The notes under the pieces: model-generated
The model's input: only the letters and a program-made list of their open reading frames with translations
The model's database searches: none
Told to the model about the DNA's origin: nothing
Position numbers and translations under genes: made by a program
From: Saccharibacter sp. 17.LH.SD
GTDB lineage: Bacteria; Pseudomonadota; Alphaproteobacteria; Acetobacterales; Acetobacteraceae
Reading direction: 5' to 3'
NCBI RefSeq assembly: GCF_009834805.1
Contig: NZ_WVHO01000012.1
Location: forward strand, 1 to 64,000
Length of the DNA stretch: 64,000 nucleotides
Shown here: piece after piece, positions 1 to 9,002 of the stretch
Numbering within the stretch: the stretch's first letter is position 1
Layout: every line of letters begins with the position of its first letter

Positions 1-698
1 GCGCCAGCAGAGGCATTGTTGACCGAAATTGTATCGGAAGCTGAACCACCAATAATCGTGTCACCATTCCCCACATGAGCTAACAACGAGCCATGGGACG
101 AAGAAGCATCAAAGAGGACGCCGCTTTTGTCGCCTTTCACACCTTCATAAAGGGTAACACCATTCTTATTCTGTGAACCACCCACCTCAAATTGTAGCTG
201 CGTATTCCCTGCATTGGTGCCCACATAATGATACACCACGCCCGATCCAGCATAAATAGTAGCATTACCGGCATGAAGACTCTCGCTTCCCTGCCCACCG
301 ACGAAGGTCAGAGAACCACCAACCGTAACTCGATTATCCGTACCAGGCTGAAAAACATGCAAATCATCTACGGCAGAAATGGTGTCTCCCTGACCGCCAT
401 AAATTGTATTATGACTTCCAAGGTTGTTGATGAATTTATTCTCGCCACCATTGACTGTGCCAACATCGAGGCTGCTCGACGAAGCTACCCCCGTAGGAAG
501 ACCATCCGATGCATCCAACGAACGCATCGAAATACCACCACCGTTACCTGCAACACTATCACTTCCGGAGGGAATTCCTCCTCCAATGGCATTACCAACA
601 GATTTCTCAAACTGGCCACCAAGCGTGTTTACCCGATTCCCCGAAATCGGTATCGAGAACGGCCTACTGGAGGCACCAATTACGGTAACGACTGGCAT
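1..698 (-). CDS. Secreted beta-repeat protein, copy A (partial, C-terminus beyond window)
   Basis: The frame is open from an ATG at 698 to the window edge (232 codons), so the C-terminus is missing. Its first 35 or so residues are nearly identical to copy B at 1034-2359 (MPVVTVIGAS, then NRVNTLGGQFEKSVGNAIGG). The rest is rich in Gly, Ser, Asn and Thr, with hemolysin-like turns such as GGQGDTISA and GGSASDTIS. Unlike copy B it has only one LPTG/SSSS unit in the linker. A GAGGGTG Shine-Dalgarno sits just before the ATG, as in copy B. No Sec signal is visible. By analogy with the C-terminus of copy B I infer a type I secretion substrate or surface protein. Family and function are not recognised. 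Confidence 0.7.
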   Translation of the reverse strand, partial: MPVVTVIGASSRPFSIPISGNRVNTLGGQFEKSVGNAIGGGIPSGSDSVAGNGGGISMRSLDASDGLPTGVASSSSLDVGTVNGGENKFINNLGSHNTIYGGQGDTISAVDDLHVFQPGTDNRVTVGGSLTFVGGQGSESLHAGNATIYAGSGVVYHYVGTNAGNTQLQFEVGGSQNKNGVTLYEGVKGDKSGVLFDASSSHGSLLAHVGNGDTIIGGSASDTISVNNASAG

Positions 699-1033
699 AC
701 ACCCTCACCATCTATCTAGTGGTCATCCGAGTATTTTAATTTACGTATCAAAAGCAATCACCAGAACCATACGAGTCCTGCTCAAGGTCCTCTTATAGTT
801 ACAAGACCAGAATAGACCATGTCAAATATTCAAAAAAAACAAAGCCTAGTTTTTCACTATCTCCTTAGTTTTATTGATTTTTATTATAAGATCTATTTTC
901 TCTTCCATACCTCAAGATCAAGTCGCCCACCAGTATTTTGGGCTCCTTGAACATAGCTGATCATTTAAACTAAGGCCTATATCTGACGGGTAATTCACTA
1001 TTCCCTTCCTAATGCAAGAAACTCCGCAATACC
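699..1033. promoter_or_regulatory. Intergenic leader of copy A, duplicated from copy B
   Basis: This is the gap between the two paralogues. About 120 bp next to the copy A start (699-820) can be aligned with the sequence upstream of copy B (2360-2480), including the shared stretch CCTGCTCAAGGTC. The duplication therefore carried its leader and probably its promoter. The rest (about 830-1033) is AT-rich and I see no gene in it. Confidence 0.5.
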
Positions 1034-2359
1034 TCATTTAATCGCGTGAAAATCATTTCGCGTCAGATGGGTATCATTTAAGAACGTAATCTGCGTTTGG
1101 TTATCCAAGGTAATCGTTGTATTACCACCGCTAACTGTTGCCGTATCCAAAACATGCTGTAGATCGCTCATCTGGGAGGCAGAAACGCCAACGACATTAC
1201 CCGCAGCACTTCCAAAATCGGTAATCGTATACCGCGTATTCCAGTCTCGTGATCCACTTAGAAAATCAAAAAGATTTGGTGCTCCACTCCCTCCAGTGAG
1301 AGACGCACCACCTGCCCACGGTGATGCCGAAAGTGTATCAGAGGCCGAACCACCTATAATGGTATCACCATCACCAGCAACAGCCATTAGTGACCCATGT
1401 GAAGAAGACGCGTTTAAATACGTCATACTCTGGATATGGCCAGCTCCCCCATTCACTAATCCATTATAGTAACTAACCCCATTATTCTTATTCTGCCGTC
1501 CTATATTATCCAACTGCAGTTGCGTGTTGCCGGGATTGATACCATTAAAATAAATTGTCACCCCGATAAGCTCAGAACCAAAACCAACAGTCCCAGAAAT
1601 GGTAGCATTTGACGCTTGAATAGTCTCAGCCCCAGTCCCTCCCAAGAACGTTAGGGCTCCGCTTACAGAAATAGCATTATGATCGCCAAAACTCTGAGCA
1701 GATAAACTCCCTGAGACTGTAATAGAGCTATGATCTAAAGACCAAGCCTCCAAATTACCCGTAGCAGAAATGGTATCATTCATCCCACCAACAATCGTAT
1801 TATTCTGCCCAAGGAAAAGACGATTATTCCCCTCTGCCGTATCCGTTATAGTATTTCCATCGCCATAATGGGCGGTTACTCCAGATGCTGTGATATATTG
1901 ATTGGAATGCGATATTCCTCCAACCGTATCCACTCCAGTAGGAAGACTACTTGAGGAGGCGGCACCGGTAGGAAGGCCTCCCGCCGCACTAGCATTCCCA
2001 ACGGGGAGACTACTCGCCGCGGATGACCCCGTTCCACTCGCTGACCCCACGTTGCCAACAGGAAGGCTACTTGCCGTGGAAGAACCCGTCAGCACTCCCC
2101 CGTCAGCCGAACCAGAATTGTCAACAGGAAGACTGCTTGCAGTTGATGAGCCTACAGAAATGCCACTACTGGAACCTGTTGTCCCTGCTGAGGCACTACC
2201 TCCCGTCCCAGAAACACTATCACCACCAGTAGAAACACCACCTCCGATAGCATTGCCAACTGATTTCTCAAACTGGCCACCAAGCGTATTCACTCGGTTC
2301 CCCGAAATCGGTATCGAGAACGGTCTATTAGAGGCACCAATGACGGTTACGACTGGCAT
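1034..2359 (-). CDS. Secreted beta-repeat protein, copy B (RTX-like)
   Basis: A 441-residue protein in four visible parts. Residues 1-35 are the block shared with copy A. Residues about 45-150 are a low-complexity Gly/Ser/Ala linker with repeated ASSLPVGN or SSLPTG units. Residues about 160-365 are beta-helix-like repeats with GGMNDTISA and GGSASDTLSA turns, resembling hemolysin-type repeats. The last 75 or so residues carry a NTTITLDNQTQITFLND strand pair and LTRNDF, the kind of C-terminal module seen in type I secreted repeat proteins. No N-terminal signal peptide is visible, which fits type I export. Start chosen at the ATG behind GAGGGTG. Adhesin or matrix protein is an inference; the exact family is unknown to me. 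Confidence 0.7.
   Translation of the reverse strand: MPVVTVIGASNRPFSIPISGNRVNTLGGQFEKSVGNAIGGGVSTGGDSVSGTGGSASAGTTGSSSGISVGSSTASSLPVDNSGSADGGVLTGSSTASSLPVGNVGSASGTGSSAASSLPVGNASAAGGLPTGAASSSSLPTGVDTVGGISHSNQYITASGVTAHYGDGNTITDTAEGNNRLFLGQNNTIVGGMNDTISATGNLEAWSLDHSSITVSGSLSAQSFGDHNAISVSGALTFLGGTGAETIQASNATISGTVGFGSELIGVTIYFNGINPGNTQLQLDNIGRQNKNNGVSYYNGLVNGGAGHIQSMTYLNASSSHGSLMAVAGDGDTIIGGSASDTLSASPWAGGASLTGGSGAPNLFDFLSGSRDWNTRYTITDFGSAAGNVVGVSASQMSDLQHVLDTATVSGGNTTITLDNQTQITFLNDTHLTRNDFHAIK
1938..2150. repeat. Imperfect tandem repeats inside copy B
   Basis: Four related units around GGAAGACTACTTG occur at about 1941, 2003, 2060 and 2126, spaced 57-66 bp. They encode the ASSLPVGN-type linker units on the minus strand. 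Copy A has only one equivalent unit, so copy number has changed between the paralogues. Confidence 0.6.
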
Positions 2360-2531
2360 ACACCCTCAACATCTCTTTAGTGGCCACCTGAATCGTCCAA
2401 TTTTACATCACGAAAACAGTCACCAAGACTACACAAGCCCTGCTCAAGGTCTCCCTACCGATACAGGATCGGAACAGAATATGCCCAACAATCCACAATC
2501 CCAAACTTATTTTTCATTATCCTTTTATTTT

Positions 2532-4595
2532 TCACGCCTTTTTGTTCTGGGACGGCCTCATTACATCATGCCCAGCGGATAGGGCGACCAAACTTTCTAC
2601 CCATAATTGGGCATTCCCATCTGACGGCGCCCGCCAATCCCCACGCGGTGATAATGCCCCACCCGCCAGTATTTTAGGCCCATTAGGCATGGCAGAACGC
2701 TTAAACTGACTTGTGGCAAAGAAGCGCTCTACAAACACCGTCATCCAATGCACTATATCGGACAGTTGATACGCTATTTTATGATTTTCAGGATAATGGA
2801 CGGGCCATTCTCCTTTCTCGCGTTTCCCCCATGCTTTTTCCTGTAAAAAAGCAATTCTGCAGGGGCTAAAGCCATAACGTAACACATAGTAAAGCGTGAA
2901 ATCTTGTAATGGGTAAGGACCTATTTTCTTCTCAGTACTTTGGATTCCTTGACCCGTATTAGGCACGAGTTCTGGCGATATCTCTGCTGTAACAATACGC
3001 TCCAAAGTTTCACGGCACGCTGAAGAGAAATGTTCTTCCTGTCGCGCTACCCAACGAATCATGTGCTGGATCAAGGACTTCGGCAATCCCGAATTCACAT
3101 TATAATGCGCCATTTGGTCACCAACACCATATGTACACCAGCCTAACGCAATCTCTGATAGATCCCCTGTCCCAATAACAATCCCATGATGATAATTAGC
3201 CAACCTGAAGAGAAAGTCCGTTCGTAAACCCGCTTGAACATTTTCAAACGTCACATCATAGACAGGTTCGCCCTTCGCGTAAGGATGACCAATTTCCTTC
3301 AACATCGCTTCTGCTGTGGGACGAATATCTAATAGGCCACTATCAACACCGAGATGCTCCATAAGCGCTTGCGCTAATGCTAGGCTTTCTTTCCCTGTCG
3401 CAAATCCCGGCATTGTCCGGGCGACGATCGTGTGCCGAGGCCACCCCATCTCATCAGCCGCACGCACCGCCACCAAGAGGGCTAAAGCACTATCAAGCCC
3501 ACCAGAGACCCCTATCACCATCCGTTGAGAATGCGATGCCCGCAAGCGTTGGCACAGAGCGTGAACTTGTATCTTCCAGGCTTCCCAACAATCTTGATCC
3601 AACGTCTGGGGATTGTTGGGAACAAAGGGAAAGCGCAACACCTCCCGTCTTAATCCACGATCCTCTATAGGTGGAGCTAAAGTGAAGGGTATCTTACGGA
3701 AGGTTTCCTCTTTCGTCGCAAAATACCCGCTTCGCATCCGCTCTTGGCGGATTAATTCAAGGTCAATATCGGCCACGATGAAAGTATCATGCTGAGGGAA
3801 GCGCTGCGAACGCTCTAATAATTGCCCAACCTCGTGAAGAGTAAGCTGACCATCCCACGCTAAATCTGTCGTCGACTCTCCTTGCCCAGCGGCCGCATAT
3901 AAATACGCGCCCATTATTTTCATCGATTGTACAGAACAAAGCTTTTCACGCTCTTCGGCACGCCCAACCGTCACAGGAGACGCTGAGAGATTAGCAATAA
4001 CGGTCGCCCCTGCGAGAGCTTGATGCGTACTCGGAGAAAGAGGAGCCCATAGGTCTTCACAAATCTCCACCCCTAATATCAGACCCTGAATATCGGTGGC
4101 TGGAAACAGCAAATCTGTCCCAAATGGGAAACTACTTCCCCATAGATCAATAGACCCTCGGCAATCAGCCCCACTCGAAAAATGACGTGGCTCATAGAAC
4201 TCGCGATAACGCGGCAAAAAAGTCTTCGGCACGACGCCTAAGAGACGTCCCTTGTGGATGATAGCCGCACAATTATAGAGAGCATCACCCCGCCTCAATG
4301 GAAGTCCGACAACAGCAACCGTCATCACATCATGACTTGCATCAATCAAATAGCGAAGAGCCCGCTCCGCTTCATCAAGAACGAGTTGCTGAAAACGCAA
4401 ATCATCTAAACTGTATCCCGTTATCCCCAACTCGGGAAAAACAGCAATCGCCACACCTTGCTCAGCACATTTTCTCCATGTCTGGAGAATGGCATTCGCG
4501 TTCACCATCGGTTCAGCCAAAGAAACCGAGACGGTGCAGGCCGCTACACGGGCAAAACCCTGTCGATATAAACAACGAAATGACGACAGATTCAT
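2532..4595 (-). CDS. nadE: Glutamine-dependent NAD+ synthetase
   Basis: Makes NAD+ from nicotinic acid adenine dinucleotide, ATP and glutamine in the cytoplasm. The N-terminal half is a carbon-nitrogen hydrolase (glutaminase) domain with the expected triad: Glu in FPELGITGY, Lys in VPKTFLP and Cys in VEICEDLW. The C-terminal half is the synthetase with the ATP-pyrophosphatase loop SGGLDSALAL. At 687 residues it has the usual two-domain length. I chose the ATG at 4595 because AGGAGG lies nine bases upstream; an in-frame ATG at 4619 would add eight residues. It is followed leftward by the repeat proteins and preceded by dsbB. Confidence 0.95.
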   Translation of the reverse strand: MNLSSFRCLYRQGFARVAACTVSVSLAEPMVNANAILQTWRKCAEQGVAIAVFPELGITGYSLDDLRFQQLVLDEAERALRYLIDASHDVMTVAVVGLPLRRGDALYNCAAIIHKGRLLGVVPKTFLPRYREFYEPRHFSSGADCRGSIDLWGSSFPFGTDLLFPATDIQGLILGVEICEDLWAPLSPSTHQALAGATVIANLSASPVTVGRAEEREKLCSVQSMKIMGAYLYAAAGQGESTTDLAWDGQLTLHEVGQLLERSQRFPQHDTFIVADIDLELIRQERMRSGYFATKEETFRKIPFTLAPPIEDRGLRREVLRFPFVPNNPQTLDQDCWEAWKIQVHALCQRLRASHSQRMVIGVSGGLDSALALLVAVRAADEMGWPRHTIVARTMPGFATGKESLALAQALMEHLGVDSGLLDIRPTAEAMLKEIGHPYAKGEPVYDVTFENVQAGLRTDFLFRLANYHHGIVIGTGDLSEIALGWCTYGVGDQMAHYNVNSGLPKSLIQHMIRWVARQEEHFSSACRETLERIVTAEISPELVPNTGQGIQSTEKKIGPYPLQDFTLYYVLRYGFSPCRIAFLQEKAWGKREKGEWPVHYPENHKIAYQLSDIVHWMTVFVERFFATSQFKRSAMPNGPKILAGGALSPRGDWRAPSDGNAQLWVESLVALSAGHDVMRPSQNKKA

Positions 4596-4634
4596 GGGTT
4601 CTACCCTCCTTATTCTCACAATGAGCTGGAAACT

Positions 4635-5156
4635 CTACCCCCGTCTGACATCACGAAACAAATGTGCCGCCCCTACTAAAGCGGTGACGAGAACTGTTAA
4701 GGCATAGATCCCAGACAAGGTTGTCATCGACAGGGGAAAGCCAAAAAGATAATCCGGCTGGTCACATGGTTTCGTCGGCCTTACGGGAAGCTGTTTCATC
4801 CACGCATCAAAATTTTGCGCATGGACAGCGCCGACATGGCATTCCGCTGCCGGGCTCGGCCACCATCCCTGTTCTACACCAACATGCATCACAGAAAGAC
4901 CAAAACTCACCAATAAACACATAATCCCCATGAGAACTGGCCATCGTGCATAACGTGGAGACAAAACAAGCGTTAATATCCCCAATGCGATTAAGACCCT
5001 CCATGGGCGCCGCTCCCATAAACACAATTCACACGGCACAAGATGCAGGTAGTGCTCAGCTCCCAAAGCCACTAACAACGCACAAAGACCCGACAGCACG
5101 AAAAGCCCGCCTATAAGCCAAACGCTCTTCCTCTGCCATTGTCCAACCAACAACAT
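4635..5156 (-). CDS. dsbB: Disulfide bond formation protein DsbB family
   Basis: An inner-membrane quinone reductase that reoxidises the periplasmic thiol oxidase DsbA. The 173 residues contain four hydrophobic segments, a CELC redox pair (Cys42 and Cys45) in the first periplasmic loop, and two further cysteines in the second loop (near 105 and 130), as the family requires. It lies about 40 bp upstream of nadE on the same strand; no functional link is implied. The Shine-Dalgarno is weak. Confidence 0.9.
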   Translation of the reverse strand: MLLVGQWQRKSVWLIGGLFVLSGLCALLVALGAEHYLHLVPCELCLWERRPWRVLIALGILTLVLSPRYARWPVLMGIMCLLVSFGLSVMHVGVEQGWWPSPAAECHVGAVHAQNFDAWMKQLPVRPTKPCDQPDYLFGFPLSMTTLSGIYALTVLVTALVGAAHLFRDVRRG

Positions 5157-5210
5157 AATATTTGTTCAAGCTCCGTTATACTGCATGAGAAGAGAGACTC
5201 AGCCTCACCA

Positions 5211-5885
5211 CTATGAAGGCGGCACAAGAGGGATAGCCCCTGATGTGTCTGGAGCCGAAGGTGGTGGCATCTCTTTGTTAGGTGCAGGTGGTTGAGAAGG
5301 CTGTTCCGGAAGCAAAGACATAGGCCCATTGCCAGAGTTTTGCGACGCTACTGGAGCGTCATGCACGTTATCAGCATCAACATGTGGTGATGATGCTGTT
5401 GAAATAACGGGCACTTGTGGCTGCGGCAAAGGCCCAGGGTCTGGTGCAACATTATGCCCCTGACATCCAACAATTTGGACATCGTATAACGCACTTGCAT
5501 ACACCCCCAGAGAAGGACTGCTTACAAGCATCCACCCATCAAATGGAGGGGTTTCTTTCACTTGTGTTTCTTCAATATGAAGCTGTGCGGCTGAATCAGC
5601 AGGCAATGTTGGTGGCCTCTGCAAACATGCAGAAGCCTGAATTGTTAGGCTGCGAAATGTCTCCGTTTGCCCCACAGGAACCGTGAAATAATCAACATGT
5701 GAATCCAATCGATTCATCACACGCAGAACGACTTCTGAGCGCCCCTGCCATGTATTAGCAGCGTAAACAGCCGGCGGAGCTATCCCACGCACTCCTGCTT
5801 GACTTGTGCAAACGGTCGAAAACAACAAACCCAACCCGACGACACCTAGCACACCAAGCTTCTTACCATAAGAAACGCTATTCAT
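5211..5885 (-). CDS. DUF2155 domain protein, exported
   Basis: The 224-residue protein begins with a signal peptide (hydrophobic run LGVLGVVGLGLLFS, cleavage probably after SQA). The DUF2155 core follows at about residues 45-135, with the motif GRSEVVLRVMNRLDSHVD and a Cys pair (SACLQRPP and QIVGC). The last 85 or so residues are Pro/Ser-rich and probably disordered. AAGGAAAG precedes the ATG. In alphaproteobacteria DUF2155 genes often sit near mlaD-type genes, as here. The biochemical function is unknown; an envelope role is inferred from the signal peptide and neighbours. Confidence 0.85.
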   Translation of the reverse strand: MNSVSYGKKLGVLGVVGLGLLFSTVCTSQAGVRGIAPPAVYAANTWQGRSEVVLRVMNRLDSHVDYFTVPVGQTETFRSLTIQASACLQRPPTLPADSAAQLHIEETQVKETPPFDGWMLVSSPSLGVYASALYDVQIVGCQGHNVAPDPGPLPQPQVPVISTASSPHVDADNVHDAPVASQNSGNGPMSLLPEQPSQPPAPNKEMPPPSAPDTSGAIPLVPPS

Positions 5886-5920
5886 TTCTTTCCTTCAATT
5901 CCTACAATCGCTGATCGCTC

Positions 5921-6145
5921 TTAAGGAAAAGGCTCCGTCAATTGAGCCACAATTTTTTCAAAACGCACCCGCATAATGGCAGGATCAACCCCCATCAACA
6001 CAGCATCATCGTAAGCATCTTGTAGGACTTGGCGCAACTCAGCCTCATTCTCCCGTAGCATGCGCAATTTTTCCGTGCATGTCAGCTTTTGGCCATGACA
6101 GTCAGTCCAAAAAGGAAGAATTTCTGAAGCTACCTCATCACTCAC
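5921..6145 (-). CDS. Small conserved-type protein, unknown function
   Basis: A 74-residue soluble, acidic, helical protein with a central heptad-like stretch (residues 22-45, LRMLRENEAELRQVLQDAY) and two cysteines (near 16 and 23). It starts at a GTG overlapping the mlaD stop by four bases (GTGA), which implies translational coupling and supports it being real. I do not recognise the family. Its position between mlaD and DUF2155 suggests an envelope-related or accessory role, but this is a guess. Confidence 0.6.
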   Translation of the reverse strand: MSDEVASEILPFWTDCHGQKLTCTEKLRMLRENEAELRQVLQDAYDDAVLMGVDPAIMRVRFEKIVAQLTEPFP

Positions 6146-6702
6146 TGCAGCTTTGTCCCCGCCGTAGGTGCCCCAGCCGATGATGAAGAAGAACCATCCT
6201 GGTTCTTCTTTTGCAAAGAGTCCGTTACCGAGAAGATAAATTTACTCAGCAATTGTTCCAGACTAATCGCGCCTTGCGTTTCACTAATCGCACTCCCTGC
6301 TTGAAGCACTTTTGTGTCTCCACCTGGTGTCAATGCAATATACTTCCCACCCAATAAAGAGTCTGACGTGATAATAGCGCCACTATCGGTCGGCAAATGC
6401 ACATTCGGGGCTACCGTGAAAATCACCTGAGCCTGGAAATCATGTGGATCAATTTGCGTGCTGACCACATGCCCAATCGTTACCCCAGCCAATCGCACAT
6501 CAGACCCAACAGTCAGCCCATCAATATGACTAAATGATGCCCGCAGGGGGTAACCCCCATCGCTTTTTTCATGGCGTCCTAACAAAGCCAACACCACCAA
6601 CGCTGCCAACAAGACAGCAACGACTAAACCAACCACGAGCTCCAAACGAGTCTGCCACGCTTGTCTGGTGGATAATGTTCCACCGGAGATCTCTAACGCC
6701 AT
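6142..6702 (-). CDS. mlaD: MlaD-type MCE-domain lipid transport protein
   Basis: The periplasm-facing, membrane-anchored substrate-binding subunit of the Mla phospholipid transport system, which keeps the outer membrane asymmetric. It has one N-terminal membrane segment (residues 20-42, VVGLVVAVLLAALVVLALL) and one MCE domain at about 50-135, with the typical DGLTVGSDVRLAGVTIG and SDSLLGGKYIALTPGG motifs. The C-terminal 45 residues end in a Ser/Ala-rich tail. AGGAGG lies four bases before the ATG. The permease and ATPase genes (mlaE, mlaF) are not in this window. Confidence 0.9.
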   Translation of the reverse strand: MALEISGGTLSTRQAWQTRLELVVGLVVAVLLAALVVLALLGRHEKSDGGYPLRASFSHIDGLTVGSDVRLAGVTIGHVVSTQIDPHDFQAQVIFTVAPNVHLPTDSGAIITSDSLLGGKYIALTPGGDTKVLQAGSAISETQGAISLEQLLSKFIFSVTDSLQKKNQDGSSSSSAGAPTAGTKLQ

Positions 6703-6932
6703 GCGGCCTCCTATAGCTTGCTATCAGATACCCAATAATCCCACTCTCGAACTATGATAGCATACACCCTTTCTTTTAGGCTCTAGCGAACTCCATCCCG
6801 CACGTCCAATTTTCGTAATAAAGGGACCTTAAAAGGTTATCCCCTATATCCCCATCTTTCGGGGTATTATTCCTTATTTTTTGCCTTTTTAGGCGGTTCC
6901 CCGCACTCTGATCGAGTACTAGAGTTATACTC

Positions 6933-8468
6933 ATGAAAGCGCATCTTCACTGGAATGGCGTTCGCATGAGAACGCTTCAGATCAGCACGGACCCGGACAG
7001 CAATATGCTGCGTTCGGTAACGTTACCGTCTGCCTGGGGCGACGCCGCCGCCCAGGCACTTGCTCAACTCACCATAACAAGTGATGGCCCCGTCCGCCTC
7101 TCATCAGAAGCGGCACGTTGGGTTGATCTCATCGATGCCACTCCCCCACTATCTGGAACACCGAAGGAAACCCCGCCTGTTGGCCGTAGCCTTTCGTGCC
7201 TTCTCCTGATGCGTCATATGGCACCCAATAGGGCTTTATGGCAGCGTCTTCCTGATGAACAGCCAGGTTTTGTTCTGCGCCTTTCCGGCTTTGTTCAAGA
7301 AGGCATATTCTCACCAGAACATTTTGTTGCTTGCTTAAAATTGGCTTGTGATAGTTTACGCCGTCTGAGCATTGCCCATCATGCAGAACGCAGTGGTGAA
7401 TTGCCTCTTTTTGATGATGTAAAAACAGCCCAAACAACACAGCCCCCTGCTGGAATTTTACTCCTTACAGATCTTGATGCCTGTTTGGCGGCGGTCGGGT
7501 TAGATTACGATAGCGACGCTGCACGCCAAATGGCCCAAGCTATTGCCGGGCTTACGCGTGTTGTCGCCCGTGCGGGAACCGTCACCCCTGCGCCACTGTT
7601 TTCTTGCCCTGCTTTCCCAGAATTTGAACATACCGCCGTATCCATCACCACGGCCATTGGAAACACTGCGAACTTAGCCCCCTTGGAAACAGGTTTTTCC
7701 TCACCTGGACCAATTGAAGCACTTCTTGGCGTCGAGGCCTGTGGTCTAGGGCCCATTTTTTCCTTTCTTGACGAGCAAGGACATCTCCGTAACTCCACGA
7801 CAAACCGACTGGCTCATCGTGGTTTAACCCCTGAAAAAGCGCTTGCTCTCGCCTTGGATGGTGTACGCCCCCTTCCACAACCAGACGGGCACTCTCATGA
7901 ACGGATGCAAAATAGCCTGGTCGGTTTATGTGACTACCTTCCCCCGCGCCCAGAGCCTGAAACTGAAGATGCAATCACTCGTTTAGAACGAGGTGTGCGC
8001 CGCCCACTCCCGACGCGCCAAAGTGGATTCAGCCAACGTGCCTCTATCGGCGGGCACCGTATCTTTATCCGTACGGGCGAATTTGAGGATGGATCACTCG
8101 GTTCTCTTACCCTTACACCACCGCGTGAAAGCCCCATGGCCCGTGGGTTAATGGAATGCCTGGGTCAAGCTGTAAGCATTGGTCTCCAGTTTGGAGCCCC
8201 ATTGAAAGCGTTTGTTGACCAATTTGCTTATACACGCTTTGGCCCATGTGGAACGGTGGAAGGAGACCCAACAACAACCTACGCAACATCTGTCGTGGAC
8301 TATACATTCCGTGCTCTCTCGGAAGCCTATCTTGGCCATCATATGCCGGATGCTCCTGCTGACCATACAGCTGAAGGACAAGACACTCCGATGCTTCCAT
8401 TTGGAAACGAATCCCCAAGAAACCGGGAAAAGTCTTCTAGCAAACACCGTCTTCGTCTCGTTGGATAG
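6933..8468 (+). CDS. TSCPD-domain protein related to B12-dependent ribonucleotide reductase, probably not a reductase
   Basis: A 511-residue protein. Its C-terminal part (about 345-465) matches the C-terminal region of class II, adenosylcobalamin-dependent ribonucleotide reductase (NrdJ): RRPLPTRQSGFSQ, GGHRIFIRTGEFEDG, SIGLQFGAPL, RFGPCGTVEGD and ATSVVDYTFR. Around 175-215 there is a reductase-like helix pair (LAAVGLDYDSDAARQMAQAI). It is far shorter than NrdJ and lacks the NPCGE-type active-site motif, so I infer a degenerate or repurposed paralogue. Function unknown. It stands alone, divergent from mlaD and 174 bp upstream of the F0 operon. Confidence 0.75.
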   Translation: MKAHLHWNGVRMRTLQISTDPDSNMLRSVTLPSAWGDAAAQALAQLTITSDGPVRLSSEAARWVDLIDATPPLSGTPKETPPVGRSLSCLLLMRHMAPNRALWQRLPDEQPGFVLRLSGFVQEGIFSPEHFVACLKLACDSLRRLSIAHHAERSGELPLFDDVKTAQTTQPPAGILLLTDLDACLAAVGLDYDSDAARQMAQAIAGLTRVVARAGTVTPAPLFSCPAFPEFEHTAVSITTAIGNTANLAPLETGFSSPGPIEALLGVEACGLGPIFSFLDEQGHLRNSTTNRLAHRGLTPEKALALALDGVRPLPQPDGHSHERMQNSLVGLCDYLPPRPEPETEDAITRLERGVRRPLPTRQSGFSQRASIGGHRIFIRTGEFEDGSLGSLTLTPPRESPMARGLMECLGQAVSIGLQFGAPLKAFVDQFAYTRFGPCGTVEGDPTTTYATSVVDYTFRALSEAYLGHHMPDAPADHTAEGQDTPMLPFGNESPRNREKSSSKHRLRLVG

Positions 8469-8642
8469 TCCTTAGAAAAAGGGGAAGTCCAAATTCTGCC
8501 ACAAGCAATAACAAAGTCTGGATCGTTGTTGACATTTTCCTACAGCCACGAGTAGCCTTAACAACGTTAGGAGATGAAGGTTCTCCTCAGAATTGAAGAA
8601 ACCTTCGCCTCTGTTGTGTGCAGAGTTTGAGGACCGCCGATT

Positions 8643-9002
8643 GTGGATCATCTCTCTTCCAATGTGAGACAGCGTTTTGAAGAACGTTTAGCTCAGGCGG
8701 AAAATCGGCAGCTCCCTCAAAGGAAGATGCGCCGTGGTGTTATGGGAAAAGGGGAGAGCTCCTCTTTTGGTATGGCAGTGCGGGTTGGCAGTGACTTGAT
8801 CGCCGGAGTTGCGGTTGGCGTGGGGATCGGTTATGGCCTTGATCACTGGACGGGGCATAAGCCTTTGTTCTTGATCATCTTTACTCTGCTCGGTTTTGGT
8901 GCCGGCATGAGAAATGTTTGGCAAATTGTGAATGCCCCGGCCCAAGAAGCCGGGACGCAAAAAGACGGGAGAAGCCAGCGTGGCCAGCGGATCGACGATT
9001 GA
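8643..9002 (+). CDS. atpI: ATP synthase protein I
   Basis: A membrane protein encoded first in many atp operons; in other bacteria it helps assemble the c-ring. The 119-residue product starts at GTG. A basic N-terminal third is followed by two hydrophobic segments (about 48-68 and 75-95) with GVAVGVGIGYGLDHW and the family-typical GFGAGMRNVW. Its end overlaps the start of atpB by about 23 bases, so it is the first gene of the F0 operon. F1 genes are absent, as expected in alphaproteobacteria, where F0 and F1 are separate. Confidence 0.88.
   Translation: MDHLSSNVRQRFEERLAQAENRQLPQRKMRRGVMGKGESSSFGMAVRVGSDLIAGVAVGVGIGYGLDHWTGHKPLFLIIFTLLGFGAGMRNVWQIVNAPAQEAGTQKDGRSQRGQRIDD

Noticed and set aside
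228-798. Plus-strand open frames of 163 and 124 codons over copy A
   Set aside because: They run antisense to the clear minus-strand repeat gene; low-complexity coding leaves both strands open. No Shine-Dalgarno or domain.
1938-2150. CRISPR-like spaced repeats
   Set aside because: Units are imperfect, in frame with a protein, and spaced 57-66 bp with similar intervening sequence; they encode a linker.
1902-2582. Plus-strand 226-codon frame over copy B
   Set aside because: Antisense image of the repeat linker (PVGRLLA-like repeats are the reverse of the SSLPVG coding); not an independent gene.
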